Positions 5,707 to 13,433 of a stretch of DNA of 17,809 nucleotides are shown in pieces. A program made the position numbers and the translations under genes. The stretch covers positions 1-17,809 of the forward strand of contig DISL01000007.1 of assembly GCA_002421845.1 (NCBI GenBank), given 5' to 3'. The stretch's first letter is position 1; each line of letters begins with the position of its first letter. This stretch comes from Epsilonproteobacteria bacterium UBA6211. GTDB taxonomy: Bacteria; Campylobacterota; Campylobacteria; Campylobacterales; Arcobacteraceae. The notes under the pieces were generated by a model. The model saw only the letters and a list, made by a program, of their open reading frames with translations. It was not told the DNA's origin and ran no database searches.

Positions 5707-6708
5707 ATGAGAAAAATTACAGATACACCGTTTTTACCAACAGATGTTGAGATTGAAAAAATAAGTGATACGGTATCAAAAATTACTGCTAGTCCGTTTG
5801 AAAGCGGATATGCAGTAACTTTGGCTCACCCTTTAAGAAGAATTTTAATGAGTAGTACAAAAGGTTTTGCACCGATAGGTGTTAAAATCAACGGTGTTAA
5901 ACATGAATTTGACTCTTTAAGAGGTATGCTTGAAGATGTTGCCGTATTTATAATAAATCTTAAAAATATAGGCTTTAAAGTTAAAGGTACTACAGAATCT
6001 CAAATTGAAGTAGAGTATTCATTTGATGGTGCTAAAGAGATTAAAGCTATTGATTTAAATAACTCTTTTGTTGAAGTTGTAAACGAAGATACACATTTGG
6101 CTACTATTAATAGTGATTGTAATCTTTCATTTTCAATTATCTTACAAAGAGGTATTGGATATGTTCCAAGTGAAGAAATCAGAGATTTAATATCTGCTGA
6201 ATATATTCCGCTTGATGCATTTTTCTCTCCTGTTAAAAAAGTAGTTTATGATATAGAGAAAATGCTAGTTGAAGATAATCCAAACTATGAGAAAATTGTT
6301 TTCACTATAGAAACAGACGGTGAAATATCGCCTGTAGATGCTTTTAAAGAAGCTGTTAGCGTAATGTATTCTCAAATGTCTGTTTTTAACAAAGTTTTTG
6401 ATTTAAGTGATGTTGCTTTAAGTGATAATAGCGAAGAGCCTTCAGAAATCAAAGTTTTAGTTCAAAAAATAGAAGATTTGAATTTGAGTGCAAGAAGCTT
6501 TAATAGTTTGGATAGATCAGGTATCAAGTTTCTTGGTGAATTAGTTTTAATGAGTGAAGCTGAAGTGAAAAACATCAAAAACTTAGGTAAAAAATCTTAT
6601 GACGAGATTAGTGAAAAACTTGAAAGCTTAGGGTTTCCGGTAGATTATACACTTCCAGAAAATATTGCATCAGCTCTTAGAAGAAAATTAGAGCAGTTAA
6701 AAGCATAA
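5707..6708 (+). CDS. rpoA: DNA-directed RNA polymerase alpha subunit
   Basis: The 333-aa alpha subunit forms the dimer on which beta and beta-prime assemble. The N-terminal assembly domain (about 1-230) shows V-T-L-A-H-P-L-R-R-I-L-M-S-S (38-51) and S-L-R-G-M-L-E-D-V (about 72-80). A linker rich in Ser/Glu (about 235-255) leads to the C-terminal domain (about 257-320), containing the helix-hairpin-helix-like L-N-L-S-A-R-S-F-N-S-L and K-N-I-K-N-L-G-K-K-S-Y-D-E-I segments. These bind UP-element DNA and activators. The position between rpsD and rplQ is the conserved bacterial order, with 13 and 16 nt gaps and AAGGAC Shine-Dalgarno sites. Confidence 0.98.
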   Translation: MRKITDTPFLPTDVEIEKISDTVSKITASPFESGYAVTLAHPLRRILMSSTKGFAPIGVKINGVKHEFDSLRGMLEDVAVFIINLKNIGFKVKGTTESQIEVEYSFDGAKEIKAIDLNNSFVEVVNEDTHLATINSDCNLSFSIILQRGIGYVPSEEIRDLISAEYIPLDAFFSPVKKVVYDIEKMLVEDNPNYEKIVFTIETDGEISPVDAFKEAVSVMYSQMSVFNKVFDLSDVALSDNSEEPSEIKVLVQKIEDLNLSARSFNSLDRSGIKFLGELVLMSEAEVKNIKNLGKKSYDEISEKLESLGFPVDYTLPENIASALRRKLEQLKA

Positions 6709-6724
6709 ATTATAAAGGACAAAT

Positions 6725-7075
6725 ATGAGACATAAGCATGGTTATAGAAAGCTAAATCGTACTTCTGCACACAGAGGTGCTTTGCTAAAAAACTTAGCAA
6801 TCGCTTTGATTGAAAATGAGAAAATAGAAACTACGTTACCAAAAGCAAAAGAGCTTAGAAGTTATGTAGAAAAACTAGTTACAAAAGCTAGAAATGCTGA
6901 TTTTAATACGCATAGAACAATTTTTGCTGCATTACAAAGCAAAGAAGCTACAAAAAAACTTATTAATGAAGTAGCTCCTAAGTATGTAGATAGAAACGGT
7001 GGATATACATCTATCGTTAAAACAAGAATTAGAAGAGGCGATGCTACACAAATGGCATTCATCTCTTTTGTATAA
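6725..7075 (+). CDS. rplQ: 50S ribosomal protein L17
   Basis: L17 (116 aa) lies near the peptide exit tunnel of the 50S subunit. It shows the standard opening MRHKHGYRKLNRTSAHRGAL, then L-R-S-Y-V-E-K-L-V-T-K-A-R (about 44-56) and the closing N-G-G-Y-T-S-I-V-K-T-R-I-R-R-G-D-A segment (about 91-107). It is the last gene of the operon, 16 nt after rpoA, and is followed 24 nt later by a strong intrinsic terminator. No anomaly seen. Confidence 0.98.
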   Translation: MRHKHGYRKLNRTSAHRGALLKNLAIALIENEKIETTLPKAKELRSYVEKLVTKARNADFNTHRTIFAALQSKEATKKLINEVAPKYVDRNGGYTSIVKTRIRRGDATQMAFISFV

Positions 7076-7098
7076 TCAAATCAGATTATAAAGTTTAG

Positions 7099-7132
7099 AA
7101 GGGTTGGTACTTTTGGTATCAACCCTTTTTTT
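7099..7132 (+). terminator. Intrinsic terminator of the alpha operon
   Basis: AAGGGTTGGTAC (7099-7110) pairs with GGTATCAACCCTT (7115-7127) through about 12 bp including one G-U, around a short T-rich loop. Seven T residues (7126-7132) run on directly from the 3' arm. The G-C-rich lower stem followed by the T-run is a textbook Rho-independent terminator. It is the best terminator in the window and separates the operon from the oxygenase gene. Confidence 0.92.
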
Positions 7133-7159
7133 ATACCTGTAAAATAAAAAGGTAACCAC

Positions 7160-7888
7160 TTGAAAGAATTAAACCAAATAAGCAATTTTGTTTATTGCGA
7201 TGCCTCTTTGGAAAATATGTTGATAGAATCAAAATTTTTACCAAATCCTTATAAAGATTATCCTTTTTTACTTATCAATAATTTCCTTACAAACAATGAA
7301 TCTAAAGAGATAGTTGATGCGATAAGGGAAAGTTCTGATTATGAAAAAGCTATGGTAAAAACAAAAGTTTTAGATAGTATAGTCGATCCAAGCGTAAAAC
7401 CAAAAATAAGAACTACAAATATATATACTTTGCCTTTACATTTTCAAAGTATTTATCAAGAAAGATTTGCACAATATCAAAAAGAGATAGAAGATTTTTT
7501 CTCCTTATCACTTAATCTGGCTACCAAAGAGCAAGTTTTAGAATATACCAAAGGCTCATTTTATATCAAGCATAGTGATGATTCAAATGAAATAATAGAC
7601 AGTGATAAAAATACCGTCGGTTTTGATTTAGTCGCACCTCAAAGGAAAATTACAACCGTTTTATTTGCAACTACCAATGTAGATGAGATAAGTGATGAGT
7701 ATAGTTTTATCGGTGGTGAATTGATATTTAACTATTTATATGATAAAGATGGGAATAATATTGTTTTAAAACCTAAAGCAGGTGATATGATAGCTTTCCC
7801 TAGTAATCCTTATTTTTGTCATGAAGTAAAACTTGTCAAAGATGGGTATCGCCTTACTATAGTTCAATGGCATAATGCTATTTCTTAA
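7160..7888 (+). CDS. 2-oxoglutarate/Fe(II)-dependent oxygenase-like protein
   Basis: The protein (242 aa) carries the iron facial triad of the 2OG-Fe(II) dioxygenase (prolyl-4-hydroxylase-like) double-stranded beta-helix fold. H138 and D140 lie in F-Y-I-K-H-S-D (134-140), the distal H221 in Y-F-C-H-E-V, and R231 ten residues later is the expected 2-oxoglutarate carboxylate anchor (GYRLTIVQW). I-G-G-E-L-I-F-N (184-191) and A-G-D-M-I-A-F-P (207-214) are the usual core strands. Such enzymes hydroxylate proteins or small molecules; the substrate here cannot be read. About 130 N-terminal residues precede the core. The start is TTG at 7160, with AAAAAGG (7146-7152) 7 nt upstream. It stands alone between the alpha-operon terminator and the gatA promoter. 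Confidence 0.8.
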   Translation: MKELNQISNFVYCDASLENMLIESKFLPNPYKDYPFLLINNFLTNNESKEIVDAIRESSDYEKAMVKTKVLDSIVDPSVKPKIRTTNIYTLPLHFQSIYQERFAQYQKEIEDFFSLSLNLATKEQVLEYTKGSFYIKHSDDSNEIIDSDKNTVGFDLVAPQRKITTVLFATTNVDEISDEYSFIGGELIFNYLYDKDGNNIVLKPKAGDMIAFPSNPYFCHEVKLVKDGYRLTIVQWHNAIS

Positions 7889-7900
7889 GCTCTTTTTGGA

Positions 7901-7906
7901 TATAAT
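7901..7906 (+). promoter_or_regulatory. -10 box (TATAAT) before gatA
   Basis: TTTTTGGA-TATAAT in the 47-nt gap before gatA matches the consensus -10. The transcript would start at about 7913, leaving a leader of roughly 23 nt that contains the GGGAG ribosome-binding site (7924-7928). It probably drives the long run gatA-guaB-metX and beyond. Confidence 0.65.
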
Positions 7907-7935
7907 ACACGATTATTAAGACTGGGAGCGAAGCG

Positions 7936-9300
7936 GTGATTACACTTAAAGAGGCATTAACACTTTCACAAGAAGAACTTAAAAATTTAAAAGACGAACT
8001 ATCAAAAAAAATCAAAGAACAAAGCCATATCGGTGCTTATATAGAGCAGTTTACAAATAGTGAAGTATTTACTAGAGGCTCTGGAATACCTATTGCAATC
8101 AAAGATAATATCAATATAAAAAACTTTCCCATGACTTGTAGTAGTAATATTTTACAAGGGTATATAGCACCTTATGATGCGACAATTATAACAAATATAG
8201 AAAAAAACGGTTTTAGCCCTTTTGGTATAACAAATATGGATGAGTTTGCTATGGGAAGTTCAACGGAGAGTAGTTGTTACGGCAAAACATTGAACCCTGT
8301 AAATAATGAAAGAGTCCCAGGTGGAAGTAGTGGTGGAAGTGCTGCTGCGGTTTCTGCAGGTCTAGCAATAGCTGCAATAGGTACGGATACCGGTGGAAGT
8401 ATAAGACAACCTGCAGCCTATTGTGGGTGCGTCGGTATGAAACCTACTTACGGAAGAGTAAGTAGATACGGCATTACGGCATATAGTTCATCTCTTGACC
8501 AAGCAGGACCTATAACACAAAACGTAACAGATGCTGCGATACTTTATGATGCAATGGCTGGATACGATAAAATGGACTCTACAAGTGCTAATATTGATTA
8601 TACACCGGTAACTCCAAATCTAAACAGTGATAGAAAACTTACTATAGCAGTTATTCAAAACTTTATAGATGAAGCTAGTGATGATATCAAAGCAGGTTTT
8701 GAAAAAGCTATCAATGCACTAAAAGATGCAGGACATGAAATAGTATATGACAATATGTTAGATACAAAAATGATAGTTTCATCATATTATATTATCGCTA
8801 CTGCAGAAGCAAGTGCAAACTTAGCTAGATTTGACGGTATAAGATTCGGTAACCGTAAGGGTGACGCAGGACTTAAAGATATATATCTAAAAACAAAATC
8901 ACAAGGTTTCGGTGATGAAGTACAAAGAAGAATAATGCTTGGTTCTTTTGTATTAAGTAGCGGTTATTATGATGCTTATTATATCAAAGCTCAAAAAGTA
9001 AGACATCTGATAAAAGACAATTATGATAGAATTTTAAAAAATGCAGATTTGATACTCTCTCCTGTAGCTCCTACAACTGCTCCAAAATTCGGTGCATTTT
9101 CTACACCTCTTGAGATGTATTTAAGTGATATTTACACAATTTCCGTGAATCTTGCAGGGCTTCCGGCTATTTCACTTCCTATATCAAAAGACAAAGAAGG
9201 GATGCCTATAGGGTTACAGTTTATTGGTCGTGCATATGATGAACAAACACTGTTTGACGGTGCATTAAGTTTAGAAACAATTATAAATTATAAAGGATAA
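7936..9300 (+). CDS. gatA: Glutamyl-tRNA(Gln)/Asp-tRNA(Asn) amidotransferase subunit A
   Basis: GatA is the glutaminase subunit of GatCAB, which converts Glu-tRNA(Gln) to Gln-tRNA(Gln), and in many bacteria Asp-tRNA(Asn) to Asn-tRNA(Asn), using ammonia from glutamine. The amidase-signature Ser-cisSer-Lys triad is clear: K56 in I-A-I-K-D-N, S131 in P-G-G-S-S-G-G-S, and S155 in T-D-T-G-G-S-I-R-Q-P. The 24-residue spacing between the serines matches the family. A further marker is the G-M-K-P-T-Y-G-R-V-S-R-Y-G block (about 167-179). Length 454 aa is normal. The GTG start at 7936 is supported by GGGAG 7 nt upstream. gatB and gatC are not in the window. guaB begins 3 nt after the stop. Confidence 0.96.
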   Translation: MITLKEALTLSQEELKNLKDELSKKIKEQSHIGAYIEQFTNSEVFTRGSGIPIAIKDNINIKNFPMTCSSNILQGYIAPYDATIITNIEKNGFSPFGITNMDEFAMGSSTESSCYGKTLNPVNNERVPGGSSGGSAAAVSAGLAIAAIGTDTGGSIRQPAAYCGCVGMKPTYGRVSRYGITAYSSSLDQAGPITQNVTDAAILYDAMAGYDKMDSTSANIDYTPVTPNLNSDRKLTIAVIQNFIDEASDDIKAGFEKAINALKDAGHEIVYDNMLDTKMIVSSYYIIATAEASANLARFDGIRFGNRKGDAGLKDIYLKTKSQGFGDEVQRRIMLGSFVLSSGYYDAYYIKAQKVRHLIKDNYDRILKNADLILSPVAPTTAPKFGAFSTPLEMYLSDIYTISVNLAGLPAISLPISKDKEGMPIGLQFIGRAYDEQTLFDGALSLETIINYKG

Positions 9301-9303
9301 CAA

Positions 9304-10749
9304 ATGAGAATAAGAAAAAAAGCTTTAACCTTTGATGATGTTTTGTTGGTACCGGCTAAGTCTGAAATACTACCTAAAGAAGTTTGTATTAAAACAAAAC
9401 TAACTAAAAATATAGAAATGAATATTCCGTTTGTTAGTGCCGCAATGGACACTGTTACGGAATATCGTGCGGCTATTGCTATGGCTAGACTAGGCGGTAT
9501 AGGTATTATTCATAAAAATATGGATATAGCTTCACAAGTTATGCAAGTAAAAAAAGTAAAAAAAAGTGAAAGCGGTATTATCATAGATCCTGTATCAATT
9601 AAACCACATCAAACATTAAAAGATGCACAAAGTCTTATGCATGAGTATAAAATATCAGGAGTTCCTGTTATTGATGATGCTAATAATCTTCTTGGTATTC
9701 TTACAAATAGAGATATGAGATTTGTTAAAGATTTTTCTTTGACAGCTGAACAAACTATGACAAAAATGCCTTTGATTACAGGTAAAGCAGGTACTACACT
9801 TGAAGAGGCTGCTGATATAATGCATAAAAACAAAATAGAAAAGCTTCCTATAGTTGATGATGCAGGTAAACTAAAAGGTCTTATTACTATTAAAGATATA
9901 AACAAAAAAATAGAGTATCCAAATGCTAATAAAGACTCTTTTGGAAGATTAAGAGTAGGTGGGGCTATAGGTGTAGGTCAGTTAGACCGTGCAAAAGCTC
10001 TAGTTGAAGCAGGAGTTGATGTTCTTGTACTTGATTCTGCTCACGGTCATAGTAAAGGTATTCTTGATACCGTAGTAAAAATAAAACAAGAGTTAGATAT
10101 AGATGTTATTGCAGGAAACGTTGCAACTGCTGAAGCTACTATTGATTTGATAAAAGCCGGTGCCGATGGAGTCAAAGTAGGTATCGGACCAGGGTCTATT
10201 TGTACTACAAGAATCGTTGCAGGTGTGGGTGTTCCTCAAATTAGTGCAATAGACGAATGTGCTGAAGCTGCAAAAGGGTACGGAGTGCCAATTATAGCTG
10301 ACGGCGGTATCAAATTTAGCGGGGATGTTGCTAAGGCGTTGGCAGTGGGAGCTAGTTGCGTAATGATGGGTAGTGCTTTGGCAGGGACTGAAGAAAGTCC
10401 TGGAGAAGTTATCCTAGCTCATGGAAGAAAATTTAAAACATACCGTGGTATGGGAAGTATAGGTGCTATGACAAAAGGTAGTACCGATAGATATTTCCAA
10501 GAGGGAACTGCCGCTGATAAACTTGTTCCTGAAGGTATAGAAGGTATGGTACCTTATAGAGGATATATTAGAGATATTATTCATCAGTTTATAGGTGGAT
10601 TAAGAAGCTCTATGGGTTATTTGGGAAGTAAAGATATAGTTACATTCCAAGCAAAAGCTGAATTTGTAGAGATTACAAGTGCCGGACTTAAAGAGTCTCA
10701 TGTTCACGATGTAACTATTACAAACGAAGCACCGAATTATCATATTTAG
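9304..10749 (+). CDS. guaB: Inosine-5'-monophosphate dehydrogenase
   Basis: GuaB oxidises IMP to XMP with NAD+, the committed step of guanine nucleotide synthesis, as a cytosolic tetramer. The 481-aa chain shows the barrel start K-A-L-T-F-D-D-V-L-L-V-P (6-17). A pair of CBS domains is inserted at about 93-205, carrying the repeated I-S-G-V-P-V-I-D-D and I-E-K-L-P-I-V-D-D motifs. The catalytic loop G-P-G-S-I-C-T-T-R has nucleophile C300. The phosphate site G-M-G-S is at 382-385, followed by the mobile flap K-G-S-T-D-R-Y-F-Q and Y418-R419. CBS domains usually sense purine nucleotides. AAAGGA precedes the ATG, 3 nt after gatA, so the two are cotranscribed. The TAG stop adjoins a heptad-repeat tract. 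Confidence 0.98.
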   Translation: MRIRKKALTFDDVLLVPAKSEILPKEVCIKTKLTKNIEMNIPFVSAAMDTVTEYRAAIAMARLGGIGIIHKNMDIASQVMQVKKVKKSESGIIIDPVSIKPHQTLKDAQSLMHEYKISGVPVIDDANNLLGILTNRDMRFVKDFSLTAEQTMTKMPLITGKAGTTLEEAADIMHKNKIEKLPIVDDAGKLKGLITIKDINKKIEYPNANKDSFGRLRVGGAIGVGQLDRAKALVEAGVDVLVLDSAHGHSKGILDTVVKIKQELDIDVIAGNVATAEATIDLIKAGADGVKVGIGPGSICTTRIVAGVGVPQISAIDECAEAAKGYGVPIIADGGIKFSGDVAKALAVGASCVMMGSALAGTEESPGEVILAHGRKFKTYRGMGSIGAMTKGSTDRYFQEGTAADKLVPEGIEGMVPYRGYIRDIIHQFIGGLRSSMGYLGSKDIVTFQAKAEFVEITSAGLKESHVHDVTITNEAPNYHI

Positions 10750-10783
10750 GTTTAAGGTTGAAGGTTTAAGGTTTAAGATTTGA
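10749..10783. repeat. Five tandem heptads filling the guaB-metX junction
   Basis: The 30-bp gap is nothing but 7-mers: GGTTTAA, GGTTGAA, GGTTTAA, GGTTTAA, GATTTGA, in register from 10749 (last base of the guaB stop) to 10783. The tract supplies the AAGG (10768-10771) that serves as the metX ribosome-binding site, and the last unit contains the TTG start codon (10780-10782). Confidence 0.8.
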
Positions 10784-11883
10784 AGATAGAGACAAAGAAA
10801 GCTAGATTTACCAATCCTTTATATCTTGAGAGTGGTCGTATTTTGGAGCCGTATGAGATTATGTATGAAACATACGGTGAGTTAAATGAAGATAAAAGCA
10901 ATGTTATCTTAATAACTCATGCCCTAAGCGGTAACCACCATTGTGCCGGAAGATATGAAAATGAAGCAAAACCGGGTTGGTGGGATAGCTTTATAGGACC
11001 GAATAAACCGGTAGATACCAATAAATATTTTGTAATATGTACTAACAACATCGGAAGTTGTTTTGGTAGTACAGGTCCTATGAGTCCAAATTATCCCAGT
11101 GATAAACCATATAGATTTAAATTCCCAGTACTTACTATAAGCGATATCGTAAAAGCTCAAAAAATATTATTAGATTCATTGGGTATCCACCGTGTAAAAG
11201 CTATAATAGGTGGAAGCATGGGCGGTATGCAAGCACTTTGTTATGCTATTGAGTATCCACGTTTTGCAGATATTATTATCCCTATGGCTACTACATCATA
11301 TACAAGACCTTGGGCTATAGCGTTTAATAAAATTACGGTTGAAGCTATCAAAAACGACCCTGATTTTAAAAACGGTGAATATGAAGCAGGCGATATAAAA
11401 GCTAACGGATTAGCAGGACTAGCCGTTGGAAGAATGGCAGGTCATATTTCATATTTAAGTCCAGTATCTATGGAAGAAAAATTTGGGCGTAATTATGTTC
11501 AAACAGACGGTTTGTATGAACTATTCGGTAGATTTGAAGTTGAGAGATATTTAGAATATAATAGTTACAACTTCCCGAAAAGATTTGACCCTCTTAGTTA
11601 TTTATACATAGTCAAAACTATTAATATTTTTGATGCAAGTAGAAATTACGATAGTTTGGAAGATGCTTTTAGTAGAGTCAAATCAAAGCTTCATCTTATC
11701 TCTTTTAGCGGTGATATGCTATTTTTCCCTTCAGAGATGGAAGAGATTTATAATATCATGTGTAAACTAGGTAAAAACGATATATGTACTTATAAAATGG
11801 TAGATAGCGACTACGGTCATGATGCGTTTTTGGTTGAAGTTGAAAAGTTTGGAGATTATGTTAGGGATTTATTAGATTCTTAA
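10780..11883 (+). CDS. metX: Homoserine O-acetyltransferase
   Basis: MetX acylates homoserine from acetyl-CoA (the MetXA family; succinyl-CoA use by some members cannot be excluded) for direct sulfhydrylation in methionine synthesis. The alpha/beta-hydrolase catalytic triad is visible: S146 in the nucleophile elbow G-G-S-M-G-G-M-Q-A-L, D312 in S-F-S-G-D-M, and H347 in Y-G-H-D-A-F-L. The oxyanion and substrate region L-I-T-H-A-L-S-G-N-H-H (44-54) and the G-S-T-G-P segment (96-100) are typical. Length 367 aa is normal. The start is TTG at 10780; no ATG or GTG gives the expected N-terminus. Both the start codon and its AAGG ribosome-binding site come from a heptad tract, which is unusual. xseB follows after 21 nt. 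Confidence 0.94.
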   Translation: MKIETKKARFTNPLYLESGRILEPYEIMYETYGELNEDKSNVILITHALSGNHHCAGRYENEAKPGWWDSFIGPNKPVDTNKYFVICTNNIGSCFGSTGPMSPNYPSDKPYRFKFPVLTISDIVKAQKILLDSLGIHRVKAIIGGSMGGMQALCYAIEYPRFADIIIPMATTSYTRPWAIAFNKITVEAIKNDPDFKNGEYEAGDIKANGLAGLAVGRMAGHISYLSPVSMEEKFGRNYVQTDGLYELFGRFEVERYLEYNSYNFPKRFDPLSYLYIVKTINIFDASRNYDSLEDAFSRVKSKLHLISFSGDMLFFPSEMEEIYNIMCKLGKNDICTYKMVDSDYGHDAFLVEVEKFGDYVRDLLDS

Positions 11884-11904
11884 CCTTAATATAAAAGGAT
11901 TTTT

Positions 11905-12105
11905 ATGGAAGAAAATAGTATCGTATCTTTTGAGCAAAAAATAGAAAAAGCCAAAGAACTTTTAAAAGAGTTATCTAATCCCGAAATACCTTTAACCAAA
12001 AGTGTTGAGATTTATAAAACAGGTTTAAAAGAGTTGGAACTTGCCTCACAGATGCTCGAAAATGCAAAAATAGAATTCGAAACTTTGAATAAACCGCAAA
12101 GTTAA
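11905..12105 (+). CDS. xseB: Exodeoxyribonuclease VII small subunit
   Basis: XseB is the small, helical subunit of exonuclease VII; several copies stack on one XseA to form the single-strand-specific DNase used in repair and recombination. The 66 residues match the family: S-F-E-Q-K-I-E-K-A-K-E-L-L (8-20), P-E-I-P-L-T-K-S-V-E-I-Y-K-T-G (26-40) and a long C-terminal helix L-E-L-A-S-Q-M-L-E-N-A (43-53). AAAAGGA precedes the ATG. xseA is not in the window. The stop overlaps the start of the next gene by one base (TAATG). Confidence 0.92.
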   Translation: MEENSIVSFEQKIEKAKELLKELSNPEIPLTKSVEIYKTGLKELELASQMLENAKIEFETLNKPQS

Positions 12106-12746
12106 TGAATCTAGTAATAGTCAAGAAAAAGATTAAAAACAGTTATATACGAATACTACCTACCCTCGAAGTGAGGGTTAGCGTACCTAAAAATGCTACA
12201 GATTACTATATTAATAACCTTATCAATTCTAAGCAAGATTGGATATTACAAAAACTTGATTTTGTATCCAAGCAACAGCATAATAAAATTTCACAATTAA
12301 ATACTGATGATAAAATATACTATTTGGGTTTAGAATATGTAATTAAAGTAATCAAAAGTAATAAAAATAATGTAATATTTGAGGGTAATACGTTACTGCT
12401 ATATACTAAAAGTAATGAGTTTGAATATAAGCAAAAATTATTAGATAAGTTTTATTTATTGAATGCAAAAAATATTTTGACTGAAATTGTCGAAAATTAC
12501 ATATTTTTGGTGAAAAAAAACGTAAATTGTGTTAAAATAAGAAAAATGAGTTCTAGATGGGGAAGTTGTAATTATGTAAAGTGTACAATAAACTTAAATA
12601 GTGAACTTATGAAGAAACCTTTGAAGTTTATAGAGTATGTTGTGTTGCATGAGTTAGCACATTTGACTCATCCAAATCATAGTAAGGATTTCTATACTTA
12701 TATTGAACGGTTTATGCCTGATTGGAAACAAAGATGCAAATTATAG
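12105..12746 (+). CDS. YgjP-like (DUF45) zinc metallopeptidase-fold protein
   Basis: This 213-aa protein belongs to the YgjP/DUF45 metal-dependent hydrolase family. The zinc motif is H182-E183-L-A-H186 with a third His at H192 (H-P-N-H-S-K-D-F), and the diagnostic M-S-S-R-W-G-S-C segment is at 148-155. The N-terminal beta-rich region (about 1-85) includes L-E-V-R-V-S-V-P-K-N-A (21-31), also family-typical. No signal peptide or membrane segment is seen, so it is cytosolic. Its substrate is not evident from sequence. The base composition is noticeably more A/T-rich than guaB or metX. It overlaps xseB by one base upstream and the adenylyltransferase by 13 bases downstream, so translational coupling is likely. 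Family call is secure, function open. Confidence 0.88.
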   Translation: MNLVIVKKKIKNSYIRILPTLEVRVSVPKNATDYYINNLINSKQDWILQKLDFVSKQQHNKISQLNTDDKIYYLGLEYVIKVIKSNKNNVIFEGNTLLLYTKSNEFEYKQKLLDKFYLLNAKNILTEIVENYIFLVKKNVNCVKIRKMSSRWGSCNYVKCTINLNSELMKKPLKFIEYVVLHELAHLTHPNHSKDFYTYIERFMPDWKQRCKL

Positions 12747-13432
12747 ATGATGGTTATAATAAATTTTTTCATAGACAAATAGAACTTTGGGGCGAAGAGA
12801 CACAAAAGTCTTTGTTATCCAAAAAAGTTCTGATTATAGGAAGCGGTGGACTAGGGTGTAGTTTGGGTATTGCACTTGGAAGTAGCGGAATAGGTCAGAT
12901 TGATTTGGTAGATTTTGATGAAGTAAGTCTTCACAATATCCATAGACAAGTTGCTTTCAAAACAACTGATGTCGGCAGAAAAAAATGTGAAGTTTTAAAA
13001 GAACTTATACTTTCACGAAATCCTTACGTAAACGTAAATGCTTATGACTGTGACTTTGATACTTTTATCTCTATCCACTATCCACTATCCACTACCCACT
13101 ATGACTTGATTATAGATGCAACAGACAATCTCCCGACACGTGCAAAAATAGATAAATTTGCAAAAGAGTGTAATGTAGATTGGCTTTACGGAAGCGTTGA
13201 AGAGTTTCACGGTCATGTTTGCTTGTTTGATAAGGCGACTTTTGAAAGTGTATTTCAAGTAACCACAAGAAAACCGGCCGGAATTGCTGCTCCTATAGTT
13301 GTTCAAATAGCATCGTTACAGGCTAATATCGCCCTTAGATATTTGGCGGGTAAACCGGTAGTCAAAGATAAATTACACTATTGTTACTTTGACCAAAACG
13401 GTGAATTTTGCCTTCAAAAGTTTGGATTGTAA
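12734..13432 (+). CDS. ThiF/MoeB/HesA-family E1-like adenylyltransferase without zinc cysteines
   Basis: E1-like enzymes adenylate the C-terminus of a ubiquitin-fold sulfur carrier such as ThiS or MoaD. The 232-aa chain has N-terminal F-F-H-R-Q-I-E-L-W-G, the nucleotide loop G-S-G-G-L-G (36-41), D-F-D-E-V (60-64), N68 with R71-Q72, K84, and D-A-T-D-N-L-P-T-R (128-136). The paired CxxC zinc motifs common in MoeB/ThiF are missing; C217 and C226 are isolated, and no thiolating Cys is obvious. Residues 113-124 are encoded by a heptad repeat in the variable loop before DATDN. I choose ATG 12734, after GGAA with 6-nt spacing, over the upstream TTG at 12722. It overlaps the YgjP-like gene by 13 nt. 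No thiS or moaD lies in the window. Confidence 0.85.
   Translation: MQIIDDGYNKFFHRQIELWGEETQKSLLSKKVLIIGSGGLGCSLGIALGSSGIGQIDLVDFDEVSLHNIHRQVAFKTTDVGRKKCEVLKELILSRNPYVNVNAYDCDFDTFISIHYPLSTTHYDLIIDATDNLPTRAKIDKFAKECNVDWLYGSVEEFHGHVCLFDKATFESVFQVTTRKPAGIAAPIVVQIASLQANIALRYLAGKPVVKDKLHYCYFDQNGEFCLQKFGL
13071..13105. repeat. Heptad-repeat tract inside the ThiF-like coding sequence
   Basis: Units CTATCCA, CTATCCA, CTATCCA, CTACCCA, CTATGAC run in exact 7-bp register. On the other strand the unit is AGTGGAT, identical to the main unit at the carB/Sua5-like junction 4 kb away. The frame stays open through it, giving a low-complexity S-I-H-Y-P-L-S-T-T-H-Y-D loop. Confidence 0.8.
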
Positions 13433-13433
13433 T

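Noticed and set aside
12162..12178. ACCCTC/GAGGGT hairpin in the YgjP-like gene
   Set aside because: Only 6 bp, inside a conserved coding segment (L-E-V-R-V-S-V-P) with no T-run; probably chance.
12722..12733. Upstream TTG start for the ThiF-like gene
   Set aside because: The GGAA ribosome-binding site overlaps this TTG, whereas it lies 6 nt before ATG 12734.
13071..13105. Possible DnaA-box cluster or origin, because ATCCACT units resemble TTATCCACA
   Set aside because: The units are 7 bp in strict register and none matches the 9-bp DnaA box fully; there is no dnaA, dnaN or A/T unwinding region, and the tract lies within a coding sequence.
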